Of a stretch of DNA of 64,000 nt, positions 37,033 to 46,076 are shown piece after piece (positions within the stretch are counted from its first letter, which is position 1; every line of letters starts with the position of its first letter). Where the stretch lies: positions 3,472,001 through 3,536,000 of the forward strand of contig NC_017030.1 in NCBI RefSeq assembly GCF_000255295.1, given 5' to 3'. This stretch comes from Corallococcus coralloides DSM 2259. Its GTDB lineage: Bacteria > Myxococcota > Myxococcia > Myxococcales > Myxococcaceae. The notes beneath the pieces are model-generated. The model was not told the origin of the DNA, did not search any database, and was given only the letters and a program-made list of their open reading frames with translations. The position numbers and the translations under genes are program-made.

Positions 37033-38697
37033 CTAGTCCTTCGTGCAGACGACGTCGTCGACCTGGAGGTGGTCTCGGTCGGCGACGCTGCGGCTCGGGT
37101 AGAAGAACAGGCGCCAGTCGCGCACGTTGCCGGTGAAGCGGAAGAACACCGGCTGCCACTCGTCGCTGTCCACCGTGATGAAGTCCGTCTGCGGGCTCCA
37201 GCCGCCGCTCGAGTAGCTGCGGTGGCGGATGCTGCCGTGGCCGCGCACGCGGTACGAGCAGGAGTAGTTGCCCGTCGGCACGTTGAACTTCTCGGTCGTG
37301 AAGCGCTCAGCGATCTGGATGGGCACCACGAACTGCAGCGCCGCCGAGCCGCCGTGCACCGCGCTCGTGTAGCGCGCGAGGCGCGAGGGCTTGATCTCCG
37401 TGCCCGGGTCCGCGATGCCGTTGTCCTGGCCGTACCAGAAGTCCGGGACGTAGTTGTTCCCGTAGTAGGGGATGTTGCGGGTGCTCCAGTTCTCGAAGCC
37501 GCCGTTGCGGATGATGTTCGCGGAGTGCTCGGCCGCGACGCAGCGGCGGGTGGCCGGGTCGCAGGCGGGCAGGGCGCCCTTGCAGTCATAGGTCGTGAAG
37601 CAGGCGCCTTCGGCCAGCTCGCACACGCCCGTGGTGGGATTGCAGCTCGTCGCCGGGTTGCTGCACGTGACGCCGGCGCAGGGGTCGCCCTCGATGCAGA
37701 GGTGCGAGGCGGTGTCGCAGACGGGCGTCTCCGGAGTCCCCGCGCAATCCGCGTGGCGGGTGCAGCGGTCCTCGGCGGTCACGCAGGTGTGGGTCGCGTC
37801 GCAGGCCTGCCACTCGCTGCAGTCCGCGGAGTCTTCGCAGCGGCCGGAGAGCGGCTGGCAGGTCGCGGTGGCGTTGTCGCAACGCGCCCAGGCCTCGCAG
37901 CTGACCGTGTCGCACGGCTCGGGGGCCCGCACACAGCGCACGTTGTCGATGAGCAGGTGGTCGCCGCTGGTGTTCCGGACGCTGAAGATGAGCTCGAAGG
38001 TGTCGAAGACGGAGCTGGCCAGGTTGAAGTTGTAGCTCACCTGGGTCCACGTCCGGCTGTCGATGGAGGTGTAGGACGAGTAGCTGGAGAAGTCGGTGCC
38101 GAAGAAGCCGTTGCGGATGTCACCGGTCCCCCGCGCCTGGTAGGTGCACGAGTAGCGGCCCGCGGGCATGGACTTCGCCGCGGTGCTGAAGCGGCGGTGC
38201 GCGGTCAGGGTGTTGATCAGCCGGGCCGCGTTCACGCCCTCGAAGGGCTGCGACGTGACCTTCTGCACCACGGTTTCGATGTTCGTCGTGCTCCCGGACC
38301 ACAGGGCCGGAAGCGCACCGGGCCACTCCTCGAAGCCGCCGTTGTCGATGACGTTCGCGTCCGGCGTCTCAGTGCCGGAATCCGGCGTCTCGGTGCCGGA
38401 GTCCGGCGTCTCGGTGCCGGAGTCCGGCGTCTCGGTGCCGGAGTCCGGGGTCTCCGAGCCCGCGTCAGGCGTTTCCGTGCCGGAGTCAGGCGTCTCGGTG
38501 CCGGAGTCAGGCGTTTCCGAGCCCGCATCCGGCGTCTCGGTGCCGGAGTCCGGCAGCGGATCGCCCGAGTCGGGCGTCTGGGGGCCCGCGTCCGGCCGGG
38601 ACTGCCCGGCGTCAGGCGCCTCCGGAGAAGTCGAATCACCACCGCACGCGACGACCAACACCAACAGCGAAGTCAGACACACTCGAAACAACTTCAA
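37033..38697 (-). CDS. Repeat-bearing surface lipoprotein with two CBM-like domains
   Basis: Lipoprotein of 554 residues. A lipobox (LVVACGGDS) is followed by a stalk of nine 7-residue TETPDSG-type repeats (about residues 52-114). Two similar domains then begin with NVIDNGGFEEWPG (about 115-265) and NIIRNGGFENWST (about 410-554), each ending in DDVVCTKD-like Cys strands; these look like jelly-roll carbohydrate-binding modules. Between them is a Cys-rich EGF-like region of about 140 residues (CDTVSCEAWARCDNATATC and similar). Probably displayed on the outer membrane to bind polysaccharide or prey surface. Confidence 0.82.
   Translation of the reverse strand: MKLFRVCLTSLLVLVVACGGDSTSPEAPDAGQSRPDAGPQTPDSGDPLPDSGTETPDAGSETPDSGTETPDSGTETPDAGSETPDSGTETPDSGTETPDSGTETPDSGTETPDANVIDNGGFEEWPGALPALWSGSTTNIETVVQKVTSQPFEGVNAARLINTLTAHRRFSTAAKSMPAGRYSCTYQARGTGDIRNGFFGTDFSSYSSYTSIDSRTWTQVSYNFNLASSVFDTFELIFSVRNTSGDHLLIDNVRCVRAPEPCDTVSCEAWARCDNATATCQPLSGRCEDSADCSEWQACDATHTCVTAEDRCTRHADCAGTPETPVCDTASHLCIEGDPCAGVTCSNPATSCNPTTGVCELAEGACFTTYDCKGALPACDPATRRCVAAEHSANIIRNGGFENWSTRNIPYYGNNYVPDFWYGQDNGIADPGTEIKPSRLARYTSAVHGGSAALQFVVPIQIAERFTTEKFNVPTGNYSCSYRVRGHGSIRHRSYSSGGWSPQTDFITVDSDEWQPVFFRFTGNVRDWRLFFYPSRSVADRDHLQVDDVVCTKD
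38356..38544 (-). repeat. Nine tandem 21-base repeats
   Basis: Nine in-frame units encoding G(T/S)ETPD(S/A). The unit length is a multiple of three, so slippage would lengthen or shorten the protein stalk without breaking the frame. Units differ at silent positions, so they are not freshly copied. Confidence 0.9.
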
Positions 38698-38844
38698 CGC
38701 AGCCTCCGGTTCCAGGACTGGATCTTTCGTACCACACTGTACCGGAGAGCACCCTCCCCAGGGGTCGTTGGGGCGCTTCTTCCTCCGGAATGGGGCGCGG
38801 ACCGTCGAGGGCCACGTCCCACGCCGGTGAGCCCCGCTCTCGCG

Positions 38845-40908
38845 TCAGAGCGTCTTGAGGTACTCGATGATGGCCAGCCGCTCCGGGTCGGTGAGCACGG
38901 AGTTGAACTCGTGGCCGCCATTGTCCTGGCCGAAGGCGTTGGTGTTGTAGATCTTCCGGTCCTCCAGCTGCTGCCGCGTGCGGGTGGGCGGGAAGAGGAT
39001 GTTCCAGGAAAGAGCCAGGTTGCTGAAGAGCACGTTCATCATCTCCTGCGCCAGGGGCGTGGTGAACTCGTCGCCCGGCTGGCAGTTGATGTACGGCGAC
39101 ACCGCTGGATTCAGGGGCGTGCGCCACTTGCAGGGGATGGTGTCGTACTTCCAGCCGAGCCTGGTGGAGTCGTAGGCGCGCTGCAGGTCCGTGTCGAAGC
39201 CCATGACGGTCAGCGGCTGATCCCACCGAGGCGGCGCGGAGACCCGGCGCCAGATGGGCTTGCGGTCGGCGGGCTTGAGCACTTCCCAGACATTGGGAAC
39301 CGAGCCGTTGTGGAGGTACGGCGCGGTGGCCCAGACCCCGTACAGCGGCGGCGCGAGGTAACCGGGCTCCCGATTGCCTCGGATGTGCGGCTGGTTCTGC
39401 GGACCACAGTCGTTGGCGGTGCCAGCCGTCGAGGGATAGCCGAAGAAGTTCTTGGCGCCCGCGGACTGGACCGCAGCGTTATTGGTGTTCACCCGGACCG
39501 GGTCGGTGCCGATGATTCTCAGAGGGGCGATGTAGCTCGCCATGCCCTCGAGCGCCGGTGTCGCCAGGAAGGCCGGGTTGTTGACGTAGCGAGGCGCGTA
39601 GGCCCCATGGCAGCTCGCGCACGAGCCGTTGCCCTGCGGCCTCGGCACGGTGTTGTTGCGCCCCGGTGCCCACATGTCGAGCGTGTGGAACAGCACCGCC
39701 CCCTGTTCGGCCAGCGCCTGGTTGATGGGCAGGGGATAGGGCGGTGACTTGAGGGAATCCACCCAGGTGTTGAGCGACGGGCCGTTGTCCCGCATCCAGT
39801 CCTGTCCCGCTTCACTCAACGGCCCGCCGGCGCTTCCGAACAGGCCGATGAACGGCGTGTAGAACACCATGTCCACGCGCGGCGCATCCATGGGGAAGAC
39901 GCCGTCGACGAACTTCACCGGCCGGTGCCCCATGTTCCACCAGGCGGGCGTATCCATTCCGGCGGTCGAGCCGGAGTTGATGAGGCCAATCACCTCGGAA
40001 GGCGTCAGCAGGTTCTCGTCCGGGAACAGGAAGGCGAGGTTGATGTCGCTGGCGTTGTTGGTGCCACGGGTCCGGTTGAGGTTCAGGAACGTGGCCAGCG
40101 ACGCCGGGTAGCCCAGGGGCAACAGGTCGCTCAGGAACAGGTCCAGGTCCGCCAGGCTGCTGCCGCCGCCCACCTGCACCCCGAGGCCCGGGCCGTCCCC
40201 GGGCTTGCCCACCATGCCGCTGTGGCAGGCGTGACAGGTGACACCGATACGGCCGCTCCAGCTCCCATCCGGGTTGCGGAGCTGCGTGAGCATCTGCGGC
40301 AGCTGCCCGCTCCCGCCGTTGGAGAGGTTCGGAAACTGCCCGGGCAATGGATAGGGATTGCGCTCGGTGTTCAGCCCCGACCCATAGCGCTGGGCGACCA
40401 GGGTGTCGAAGTTGTCGGGGCGGAAGGGAAAGCCCCAGACGCGCCACAGCTCGTTGTACTGCGCCGCGGAGAAGGTGGCGATGCCGAACGCGGCCTCGGG
40501 CCGCGTGTAGTCGGTGCCGGTGAACAGCACGCCCACGCCGGGATGGCCGTTGGTCAGAAGCCCCTCGCCATGCGCGAAGCGCGCACGCAGCTCGCCACAG
40601 GTCTTCGCCGCTCCCTGCTCCTTCACGGCCTCCGGGTCGACATGGCAGTTCTTCCAGTAGGCATTGAAGTGCACCGCCCGCCCGTCACTGATACCGGGCT
40701 GCACCAGGGTCCGGGGATCCACCGGCAGGAGCGCGCTGTCCGGCCTGCCATAGCAGAAGTCCCACTGCGCCGAGCCGCCTCGGCTGCTTCCCAGCAAATC
40801 ACCCGCGGCGCTGACTCCAGGCACTGACAACACCGCCAGGACAGACAGCATGCGAACGAATGGCACGGCGGCGCCGCTTCCGACGAACGACCTTCTCTCA
40901 ACGGGCAT
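38845..40908 (-). CDS. RoxA/RoxB-like dihaem rubber oxygenase
   Basis: Secreted c-type cytochrome of 687 residues. Signal peptide ends near GVSAAGDLL. Two haem-c motifs, CHACH at 225-229 and CASCH at 430-434, are about as far apart as in RoxA (C191 and C390 in the Steroidobacter cummioxidans 35Y enzyme). AWWNMGHR (322-329) and YLHNGSVPNVWEVL are conserved-looking MauG/RoxA-type segments, and the length also fits. RoxA-type enzymes cut natural rubber (cis-1,4-polyisoprene) with oxygen outside the cell, and myxobacterial homologues are known. Strong AGGAGGAGC ribosome site before ATG 40908 and a clear promoter upstream. Whether this one is active on rubber is not shown. Confidence 0.85.
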   Translation of the reverse strand: MPVERRSFVGSGAAVPFVRMLSVLAVLSVPGVSAAGDLLGSSRGGSAQWDFCYGRPDSALLPVDPRTLVQPGISDGRAVHFNAYWKNCHVDPEAVKEQGAAKTCGELRARFAHGEGLLTNGHPGVGVLFTGTDYTRPEAAFGIATFSAAQYNELWRVWGFPFRPDNFDTLVAQRYGSGLNTERNPYPLPGQFPNLSNGGSGQLPQMLTQLRNPDGSWSGRIGVTCHACHSGMVGKPGDGPGLGVQVGGGSSLADLDLFLSDLLPLGYPASLATFLNLNRTRGTNNASDINLAFLFPDENLLTPSEVIGLINSGSTAGMDTPAWWNMGHRPVKFVDGVFPMDAPRVDMVFYTPFIGLFGSAGGPLSEAGQDWMRDNGPSLNTWVDSLKSPPYPLPINQALAEQGAVLFHTLDMWAPGRNNTVPRPQGNGSCASCHGAYAPRYVNNPAFLATPALEGMASYIAPLRIIGTDPVRVNTNNAAVQSAGAKNFFGYPSTAGTANDCGPQNQPHIRGNREPGYLAPPLYGVWATAPYLHNGSVPNVWEVLKPADRKPIWRRVSAPPRWDQPLTVMGFDTDLQRAYDSTRLGWKYDTIPCKWRTPLNPAVSPYINCQPGDEFTTPLAQEMMNVLFSNLALSWNILFPPTRTRQQLEDRKIYNTNAFGQDNGGHEFNSVLTDPERLAIIEYLKTL

Positions 40909-40994
40909 GAGCTCCTCCTGCTTCGCGGCGGGCTTCTCTGACGGCGAGGCGGAGGGGCGTGCGGAGGAGGAGGGTCGGGCGCCTCGCTCATCGA

Positions 40995-41023
40995 ACGATA
41001 GGTCGCTATTGGCGCCCCGTCAA
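40995..41023 (-). promoter_or_regulatory. Promoter of RoxA-like gene
   Basis: On the minus strand TTGACG (41023-41018), 17 bases, then TATCGT (41000-40995), giving a transcript leader of about 80 bases before ATG 40908. Among the better sigma-70-like promoters seen in this window. Confidence 0.6.
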
Positions 41024-41060
41024 TAACGTATGGAAGGCCCGAGCCGCCTGGGTGGAGACC

Positions 41061-42380
41061 TCAGGGGTTGCCCAGCAGCTCCAGCGCGGAGGTGGTCAGC
41101 AGGGTGACGCCGGTGCGCAGCGCGCGCTCGCGGTCCGGGGCGTAGAAGGGCGAGTGCGGGGAGGGCAGCGCCTCCTCCGCGCCCCTGGCCTCGGCGAAGC
41201 GTTTGGGCTCGGTGATGCCCAGCCACAGCATCACGGAAGGCACGCCCGCGCGGCCGTACTCGGAGAAGTCCTCTCCGCCCATGACGGATGGCGTCTCGCT
41301 GAGGTTCTTCTCGCCCATCACCTTCGCCACCGCGTCCACCAGCCGCTTCGTGAGCGCAGGGTCATTGAAGGTGGCGGGCGTGCCTTCGGTGACGGCGACG
41401 TCGGGCGGGCGGGGCGCTCCAGAGGCCATCGCCTCTGCCTTGGCGATGCGCTCGATGCCGGCCAGCAGCGCCTTGCGCACCTCCGGCTTGTACGTGCGCA
41501 CCGTGAGCTGCAGTCGCACCTCGTCCGGGATGATGTTGTGCTTGGTGCCACCGTGGATGGAGCCCACGGTGATCACCGCCGGCTCCAGCGGGCTCTTCTC
41601 CCGGCTGACGAGCGTCTGGAGCGAGAGGATGGTTTGCGCCGCCATCACCACCGGGTCCACGGTGGTGTGCGGGTACGCACCGTGCCCGCCCTTGCCGTAG
41701 AGGGTGACGTCCACCGAGTCCACGCTCGCCAGCGCATAGCCGGGGGTGAACTGCACCGTCCCCGCCGCGGCGTTGGCCACGGTGTGCATGGCCACGGCGA
41801 CGTCTGGCTTGGGGAAGCGCTTGAACAATCCGTCCGCAATCATCTGCCGGGCCCCCGCCCCAATCTCCTCGGCCGGCTGCCCCACCAGCATCAGCGTGCC
41901 CCGCCACCGGTCCTTCGTCCGCGCCAGCAGCGTGGCCGTGCCAATCCAGGACGTCATGTGCACGTCGTGTCCGCACGCGTGCATCACCGGGACTTCCGTC
42001 CCGGCTCCATCCTTCGCCTTTGTCTTGCTGGCGTAGGGCAGCCCCGTCTTCTCCTCCACCGGCAGCCCGTCCAGGTCCGTGCGCAGCATCACCGTGGGCC
42101 CCTTGCCGTTGCGCAACAGGGCCACCACGCCGTGCCCGCCCACCTTCGGGGTCACCTCGAAGCCGAGCTTGCGCAGGCGCTCGGCCAGCTTCGCCGCCGT
42201 CTTCTCCTCCTGGAGTGACAGCTCGGGCGTCTGGTGCAGGTCGCGGTAGAGCGCGTCCAGTTCGGGGTAGAGCGCGTCCAGGCCCGCGAGGACCGTGGGC
42301 GAGGGCGCCGCCGCGAGCACGGGGCCGCCGGGCGCCGCCACACAGGCGAAGAGCAGGGGAAGCAGGGGGAGCGTTTTCAC
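41061..42380 (-). CDS. Exported M20 amidohydrolase
   Basis: Metal-dependent amidohydrolase of 439 residues with a signal peptide (LPLLPLLFACVAAPGGPVLA). M20D hallmarks: RTDLDGLPVEE, the metal-binding Cys-His pair in VMHACGHDVHM, GQPAEEIGAGAR, AMHTVANAAAGTV and VMGGEDFSEYGRAG. Relatives hydrolyse N-acyl or indole-acetyl amino acids and hippurate-like compounds. Export suggests scavenging of peptide or acyl amino acids outside the cytoplasm. Confidence 0.93.
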   Translation of the reverse strand: MKTLPLLPLLFACVAAPGGPVLAAAPSPTVLAGLDALYPELDALYRDLHQTPELSLQEEKTAAKLAERLRKLGFEVTPKVGGHGVVALLRNGKGPTVMLRTDLDGLPVEEKTGLPYASKTKAKDGAGTEVPVMHACGHDVHMTSWIGTATLLARTKDRWRGTLMLVGQPAEEIGAGARQMIADGLFKRFPKPDVAVAMHTVANAAAGTVQFTPGYALASVDSVDVTLYGKGGHGAYPHTTVDPVVMAAQTILSLQTLVSREKSPLEPAVITVGSIHGGTKHNIIPDEVRLQLTVRTYKPEVRKALLAGIERIAKAEAMASGAPRPPDVAVTEGTPATFNDPALTKRLVDAVAKVMGEKNLSETPSVMGGEDFSEYGRAGVPSVMLWLGITEPKRFAEARGAEEALPSPHSPFYAPDRERALRTGVTLLTTSALELLGNP

Positions 42381-42461
42381 CAGGGGGCCTCCTGACCGTC
42401 AGGGAGCCCCCACTGTACCCGGGCGAGGCCTACATTCGAGTCGTGGCCAAAGGGGGGACAC

Positions 42462-43751
42462 ATGTCCACGAGCAGCCTGCCTACCGAGGTCGAGCTCATC
42501 TACGAGCTCATGCCCTGCAACGCCATGCGCTCGGCGCAGGAACCCCTCCGGCCGCCCCATCCCTGCGCCTACTTCCGTCAGTGGGGGAGCTACCACAGCT
42601 ACGACTACGTGGAGGATCGCCCGCCTCCTGAGCCGGGGATCGTCCACCCGGCGAAGTACGTAGGGCGCGCACCCCTGGTCCCCGAGGCGCTGAGTGGCTG
42701 CCGCAAGGCCCCCATCATGGCGGTGGGGATCAATCCCAATCTCCCCGCGTGGTGGAGCGCGAAGCGCCAGTCGCTCTACCCACTGTTCGACGACTACCAG
42801 CAATACGCGCACTACTTCCGCTACCGCGCGGTGGACAAGCTGGAGGTGCCGCGCGCCGACTACGAGCGCTTCGGCGGCGGCGCGCAGGACACCCCGTACT
42901 CCGACTTCGAGCTTCAAGTGCCTGAAGACGAAACCGGTGTTCGCAGGGTGCCCCTCCAGCTCCAGCCCCAGAAGATGTATGAGACGTATCAAGGGCTGCT
43001 TGACGCCGTGGCGGAGCAGATGGGCTGGAGTGGGCACAAGCTCCGGGTCGGAGAGGATCTCTCCTACGGGAACATGGTGGCGTGTCCCTCGGCGAAGTGG
43101 ACCACGAAGGCCTCCCCGGAGGATCCGAAGCTGCCTCCGATGACGGTCCCCCAGCGGGATGGCATCGTCGGTGAGTGCTTCCGCAAGCGGAGGTATTTCC
43201 TGCGACAGCTCTTCCAGAGCCTTCCCTCCGTGCTGCTGTGCTTCAGCCAGAGCACCGCGAACGCGCTCATCTCCGAGTTGAAGGAGCTCTTCGTGAAGGG
43301 GGCTCCCCAGCCAGGGGAGCCGCTGGAGTCGCTGATGTCCCGGGAGATCCGCCTGAGGTACGGCGCCGCGCCGGATGGCAGCGAACTGGGGGCGCGAGTC
43401 ATCTTCGCGCCGCACATCACCGGGGACTCCGCCGACTTCGAGAAGTCCCGAGCGCGGGTCATCGAGCAACTCCTGGAGGAGGCCAGGGCGGGACGGCTCG
43501 CCCTGAATCCGCAGACCGGGCACCTGCGGCGCCCCAAGGGCGCCTGCGTCCTCTGCACCCTGATGCGGATTGGTCCGTGTGACTACGAGCGGGAGCTTCA
43601 GCCGCTCAGCCTGCAACCGGAGAAGCCAGCACAGCTCGCGCGGGTGCGAGAGACATTGGCCGTGTCCCCTCCAGTTCCGGTGGCCTGGGGCGACACGGAT
43701 GAAGAGGCAGGGGAACGCTTCGACTCGGGAGACCTGCCATGGACCCCCTGA
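42462..43751 (+). CDS. Unidentified Cys-rich protein, faintly UDG-like
   Basis: Soluble protein of 429 residues, not recognised. IMAVGINPNLPAWW (V88-N93 core) resembles motif A of uracil-DNA-glycosylase-fold proteins, LLCFSQSTANALI the following strand and helix, and VIFAPHITGDSADF the late His motif. Cys35 lies in HPCAYFRQWG, and near the C terminus Cys362-x2-Cys365-x7-Cys373 (ACVLCTLMRIGPC) could hold an iron-sulphur cluster, as in family 4/5 glycosylases. These are visual resemblances only. A run of G before ATG 42462 can act as ribosome site. Single gene. Confidence 0.75.
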   Translation: MSTSSLPTEVELIYELMPCNAMRSAQEPLRPPHPCAYFRQWGSYHSYDYVEDRPPPEPGIVHPAKYVGRAPLVPEALSGCRKAPIMAVGINPNLPAWWSAKRQSLYPLFDDYQQYAHYFRYRAVDKLEVPRADYERFGGGAQDTPYSDFELQVPEDETGVRRVPLQLQPQKMYETYQGLLDAVAEQMGWSGHKLRVGEDLSYGNMVACPSAKWTTKASPEDPKLPPMTVPQRDGIVGECFRKRRYFLRQLFQSLPSVLLCFSQSTANALISELKELFVKGAPQPGEPLESLMSREIRLRYGAAPDGSELGARVIFAPHITGDSADFEKSRARVIEQLLEEARAGRLALNPQTGHLRRPKGACVLCTLMRIGPCDYERELQPLSLQPEKPAQLARVRETLAVSPPVPVAWGDTDEEAGERFDSGDLPWTP

Positions 43752-43766
43752 GCCCCTCCTTGCGGA

Positions 43767-44672
43767 TCAGCCCGTCCCGCCAGCCAGCTCCTTTGCTGCC
43801 TCGATGAAGAGGCGCAGGGGGTTCGAGCGCTGCGCGCGGCTGGGGTAGTAGAGGAAGAAGCCAGGCACGGTGGGCGCGTAGTCTTCCAGTACCCGCACGA
43901 GGCGTCCGGAATCCAGATGCTCCTGGATGGCTGGCTCCAGGACATACGCCAGTCCCACCCCCTGGGCGGCGAACGTCACGCCGGCCATTTCGTCGTTGGT
44001 GGCGACATGGCCCTGCACCGGAACGCGCCAGGTCTTGCTTCCGCGCTCCAGCTCCCAGGCGTAGAGAGCCCCGGTCGTTTGTGAGCGCAGGACGATGCAT
44101 TGGTGCTGGAGCAGGTCCTCGGGCCGCTCCGGGGCCCCGTACTTCTCGAGGTAGGCTGGTGCACCCACCACCACGAAGCGGAAGGCGCTGGTCAGGCGCA
44201 CCTGCACCATGTCGCGCTCAAGGGTCTCGCTCAGGCGCACGCCGGCGTCGTAGCCCTCCGCGACGATGTCGATGAGGCGTTGTTCGACGACGACGTCCAC
44301 CTCCACGCGGGGGTAGCGCGCCCGGAATGCTGGCAGCACGGGCGCGATGAGGAGAGGCACCGCCGCTTGTGGGACGGACAGCTTCAGCCGTCCGACGACC
44401 TCCCCGGGCTCCGCTGAGGCCCCGCGGAGGGCAGCTGCGGCCTGGGCAAGACCTGGCCCCGCCTCCTCCACCAGCCGCCGCCCCGCATCCGTCAGGGACA
44501 CGCTGCGAGAGGTGCGGTGGAGCAAGACCACGCTCAGCTGCTCCTCCAGCTGCCGCACGGACTGGCTCACGGCGGCCGTGGAGACGCCGAGCTCGCGCGC
44601 CGCGCCACGGAAGCTCTGGAGCCGCGCGACGGCAAGGAACACATGCAGCTGCTGGAAGAGGACCGTCTTCAT
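43767..44672 (-). CDS. LysR family transcriptional regulator
   Basis: Protein of 301 residues: helix-turn-helix with VFLAVARLQSFRGAARELG and STAAVSQSVRQLEEQL, then the effector domain (LPAFRARYPRVEVDVVVEQ, FFLYYPSRAQRSNPLRLF), typical of the CrgA-like branch. ATG 44672 (MKTVLFQQL) is used; the longer frame adds an Arg-rich tail without ribosome site. Divergent from an MFS transporter-hydrolase unit across a 204-base gap that contains AACGG-C-CCGTT (44724-44734), a possible site. Confidence 0.92.
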   Translation of the reverse strand: MKTVLFQQLHVFLAVARLQSFRGAARELGVSTAAVSQSVRQLEEQLSVVLLHRTSRSVSLTDAGRRLVEEAGPGLAQAAAALRGASAEPGEVVGRLKLSVPQAAVPLLIAPVLPAFRARYPRVEVDVVVEQRLIDIVAEGYDAGVRLSETLERDMVQVRLTSAFRFVVVGAPAYLEKYGAPERPEDLLQHQCIVLRSQTTGALYAWELERGSKTWRVPVQGHVATNDEMAGVTFAAQGVGLAYVLEPAIQEHLDSGRLVRVLEDYAPTVPGFFLYYPSRAQRSNPLRLFIEAAKELAGGTG

Positions 44673-44876
44673 GTCAGGGGCTCCTCTCAAGGCAAAGCGC
44701 CGGGCCACCATCAACCCCTGCTTAACGGCCCGTTCGCTCCTCGCCATCTAGCCCCCGGAGGGCGCGCCGCGTAGTTCTTTCATCGGGCGCCGCTGCTCCA
44801 GCGGGCACGACACGCAGGGCACTGGCCCCGCGGACGTCGAGGCCTTCCAGCGCGCCCGACAACCTGAAGGAGCCTC

Positions 44877-46076
44877 ATGTCCATCCCACTCGCTGGCGCG
44901 TCCGTGGCGCCGGCCCCGCGCTCCGCGTCCTGGAGCGCCGTGTTCGCGCTCACCCTGTGTGTCTCGACGCTCGTCGCGTCCGAGTTCATGCCGGTGAGCC
45001 TCCTGACGCCCATCGCGTCGGACCTCCACCTGAGCGAAGGCCGCGCGGGCCAGGCGATTTCCGTGTCCGGCCTCTTCGCCGTGCTGACGAGCCTCTTCAT
45101 CGCGTCCGTGGCCAGGTCCGTCGACCGCCGGAGGCTGCTCCTCGGCCTCACCGGCGTCATGCTGGCTTCGGGGCTCGTGACCGCGTTCGCGCCCAGCTTC
45201 ACCGTGCTCATGCTGGGCCGTGCGCTCCTCGGCATTGTCATTGGCGGCTTCTGGTCGTTGTCCGCGGCCACCGTCATGCGGCTGGTCCCTGACGACGAGG
45301 TGCCGCGCGCGCTCGGCCTGCTGAACGGTGGCAATGCGCTGGCCACCACCATCGCGGCGCCGCTCGGCAGCTTCCTGGGCCAGTACATCGGGTGGCGGGG
45401 GGCGTTCTTCGCGGTCGTTCCGCTCGCGGCCATCACCTTCGTGTGGCAGGCCTCCACCTTGCCCCCGATGCCCACGGAGCGCGCCGCTCCGCCTCCGAGC
45501 ACGTTCGCCATCCTTCGGCGCCCGAAGGCACGGTGGGGCATCCTGGCGGTCACGCTCTTCTTCATGGGCCAGTTCGCCCTCTTCACGTACCTGCGCCCCT
45601 TCCTGGAGACGGTCACGCAGGTTGGGGTGTCCACGCTCTCGCTGCTCCTCTTGGGGATGGGCACCGCGGGGCTTCTGGGCACGTATCTCATTGGCTCCCT
45701 GGTGGTCAGACGGCTGTCCGCGGTGCTCATCGCCGCGCCGGTGGCGATGGCCGTCATCGCGGTCTTGCTCATCGTCTTCGGCCAGTCTCTCGCGGGAACG
45801 GCTGCCCTGCTGGTGGGGTGGGGGCTCATCGGCACGGCGGCGCCGGTCGCGTGGTGGACGTGGCTCAGCCGCACACTGCCGCGCGACGCGGAGGCCGGCG
45901 GCGGCCTCATGGTCGCGGCCATCCAGCTCGCCATCACGGTGGGGGCCTCAGTCGGAGGGCTGCTGTTCGACCAGAGCGGCTACCGGAGCACGTTCGGGGT
46001 GAGCGCCGTGCTGCTCGGAGGCGCGGCCCTCCTGGCCATCCGGGCGTCGAAGTCTGAAGGCTCCATCAACCCATGA
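44877..46076 (+). CDS. MFS efflux transporter (DHA1, NepI-like)
   Basis: Twelve-helix exporter of 399 residues of the drug:proton antiporter-1 group: TLVASEFMPVSLLTPIASDL in helix 1, the signature DRRRLLLGLTGVMLASG between helices 2 and 3, and motif C-like GGFWSLSAATVMRLVPDDE. It resembles purine nucleoside exporter NepI and sugar efflux proteins; the substrate is unknown. Good ribosome site GAAGGAG before ATG 44877. Its stop overlaps the next gene as ATGA. Probably controlled by the divergent LysR gene. Confidence 0.94.
   Translation: MSIPLAGASVAPAPRSASWSAVFALTLCVSTLVASEFMPVSLLTPIASDLHLSEGRAGQAISVSGLFAVLTSLFIASVARSVDRRRLLLGLTGVMLASGLVTAFAPSFTVLMLGRALLGIVIGGFWSLSAATVMRLVPDDEVPRALGLLNGGNALATTIAAPLGSFLGQYIGWRGAFFAVVPLAAITFVWQASTLPPMPTERAAPPPSTFAILRRPKARWGILAVTLFFMGQFALFTYLRPFLETVTQVGVSTLSLLLLGMGTAGLLGTYLIGSLVVRRLSAVLIAAPVAMAVIAVLLIVFGQSLAGTAALLVGWGLIGTAAPVAWWTWLSRTLPRDAEAGGGLMVAAIQLAITVGASVGGLLFDQSGYRSTFGVSAVLLGGAALLAIRASKSEGSINP

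Noticed and set aside
38356-38544. CRISPR-like tandem array
   Set aside because: Units are contiguous 21-base codon repeats with no unique spacers, inside a lipoprotein gene.
36988-39747. A 919-codon plus-strand open frame across the lipoprotein and RoxA-like genes
   Set aside because: Antisense to two clear genes with signal peptides and motifs; its composition (Arg, Val, Gly, repeated RRLGAGV) only mirrors the TETPDSG repeat.
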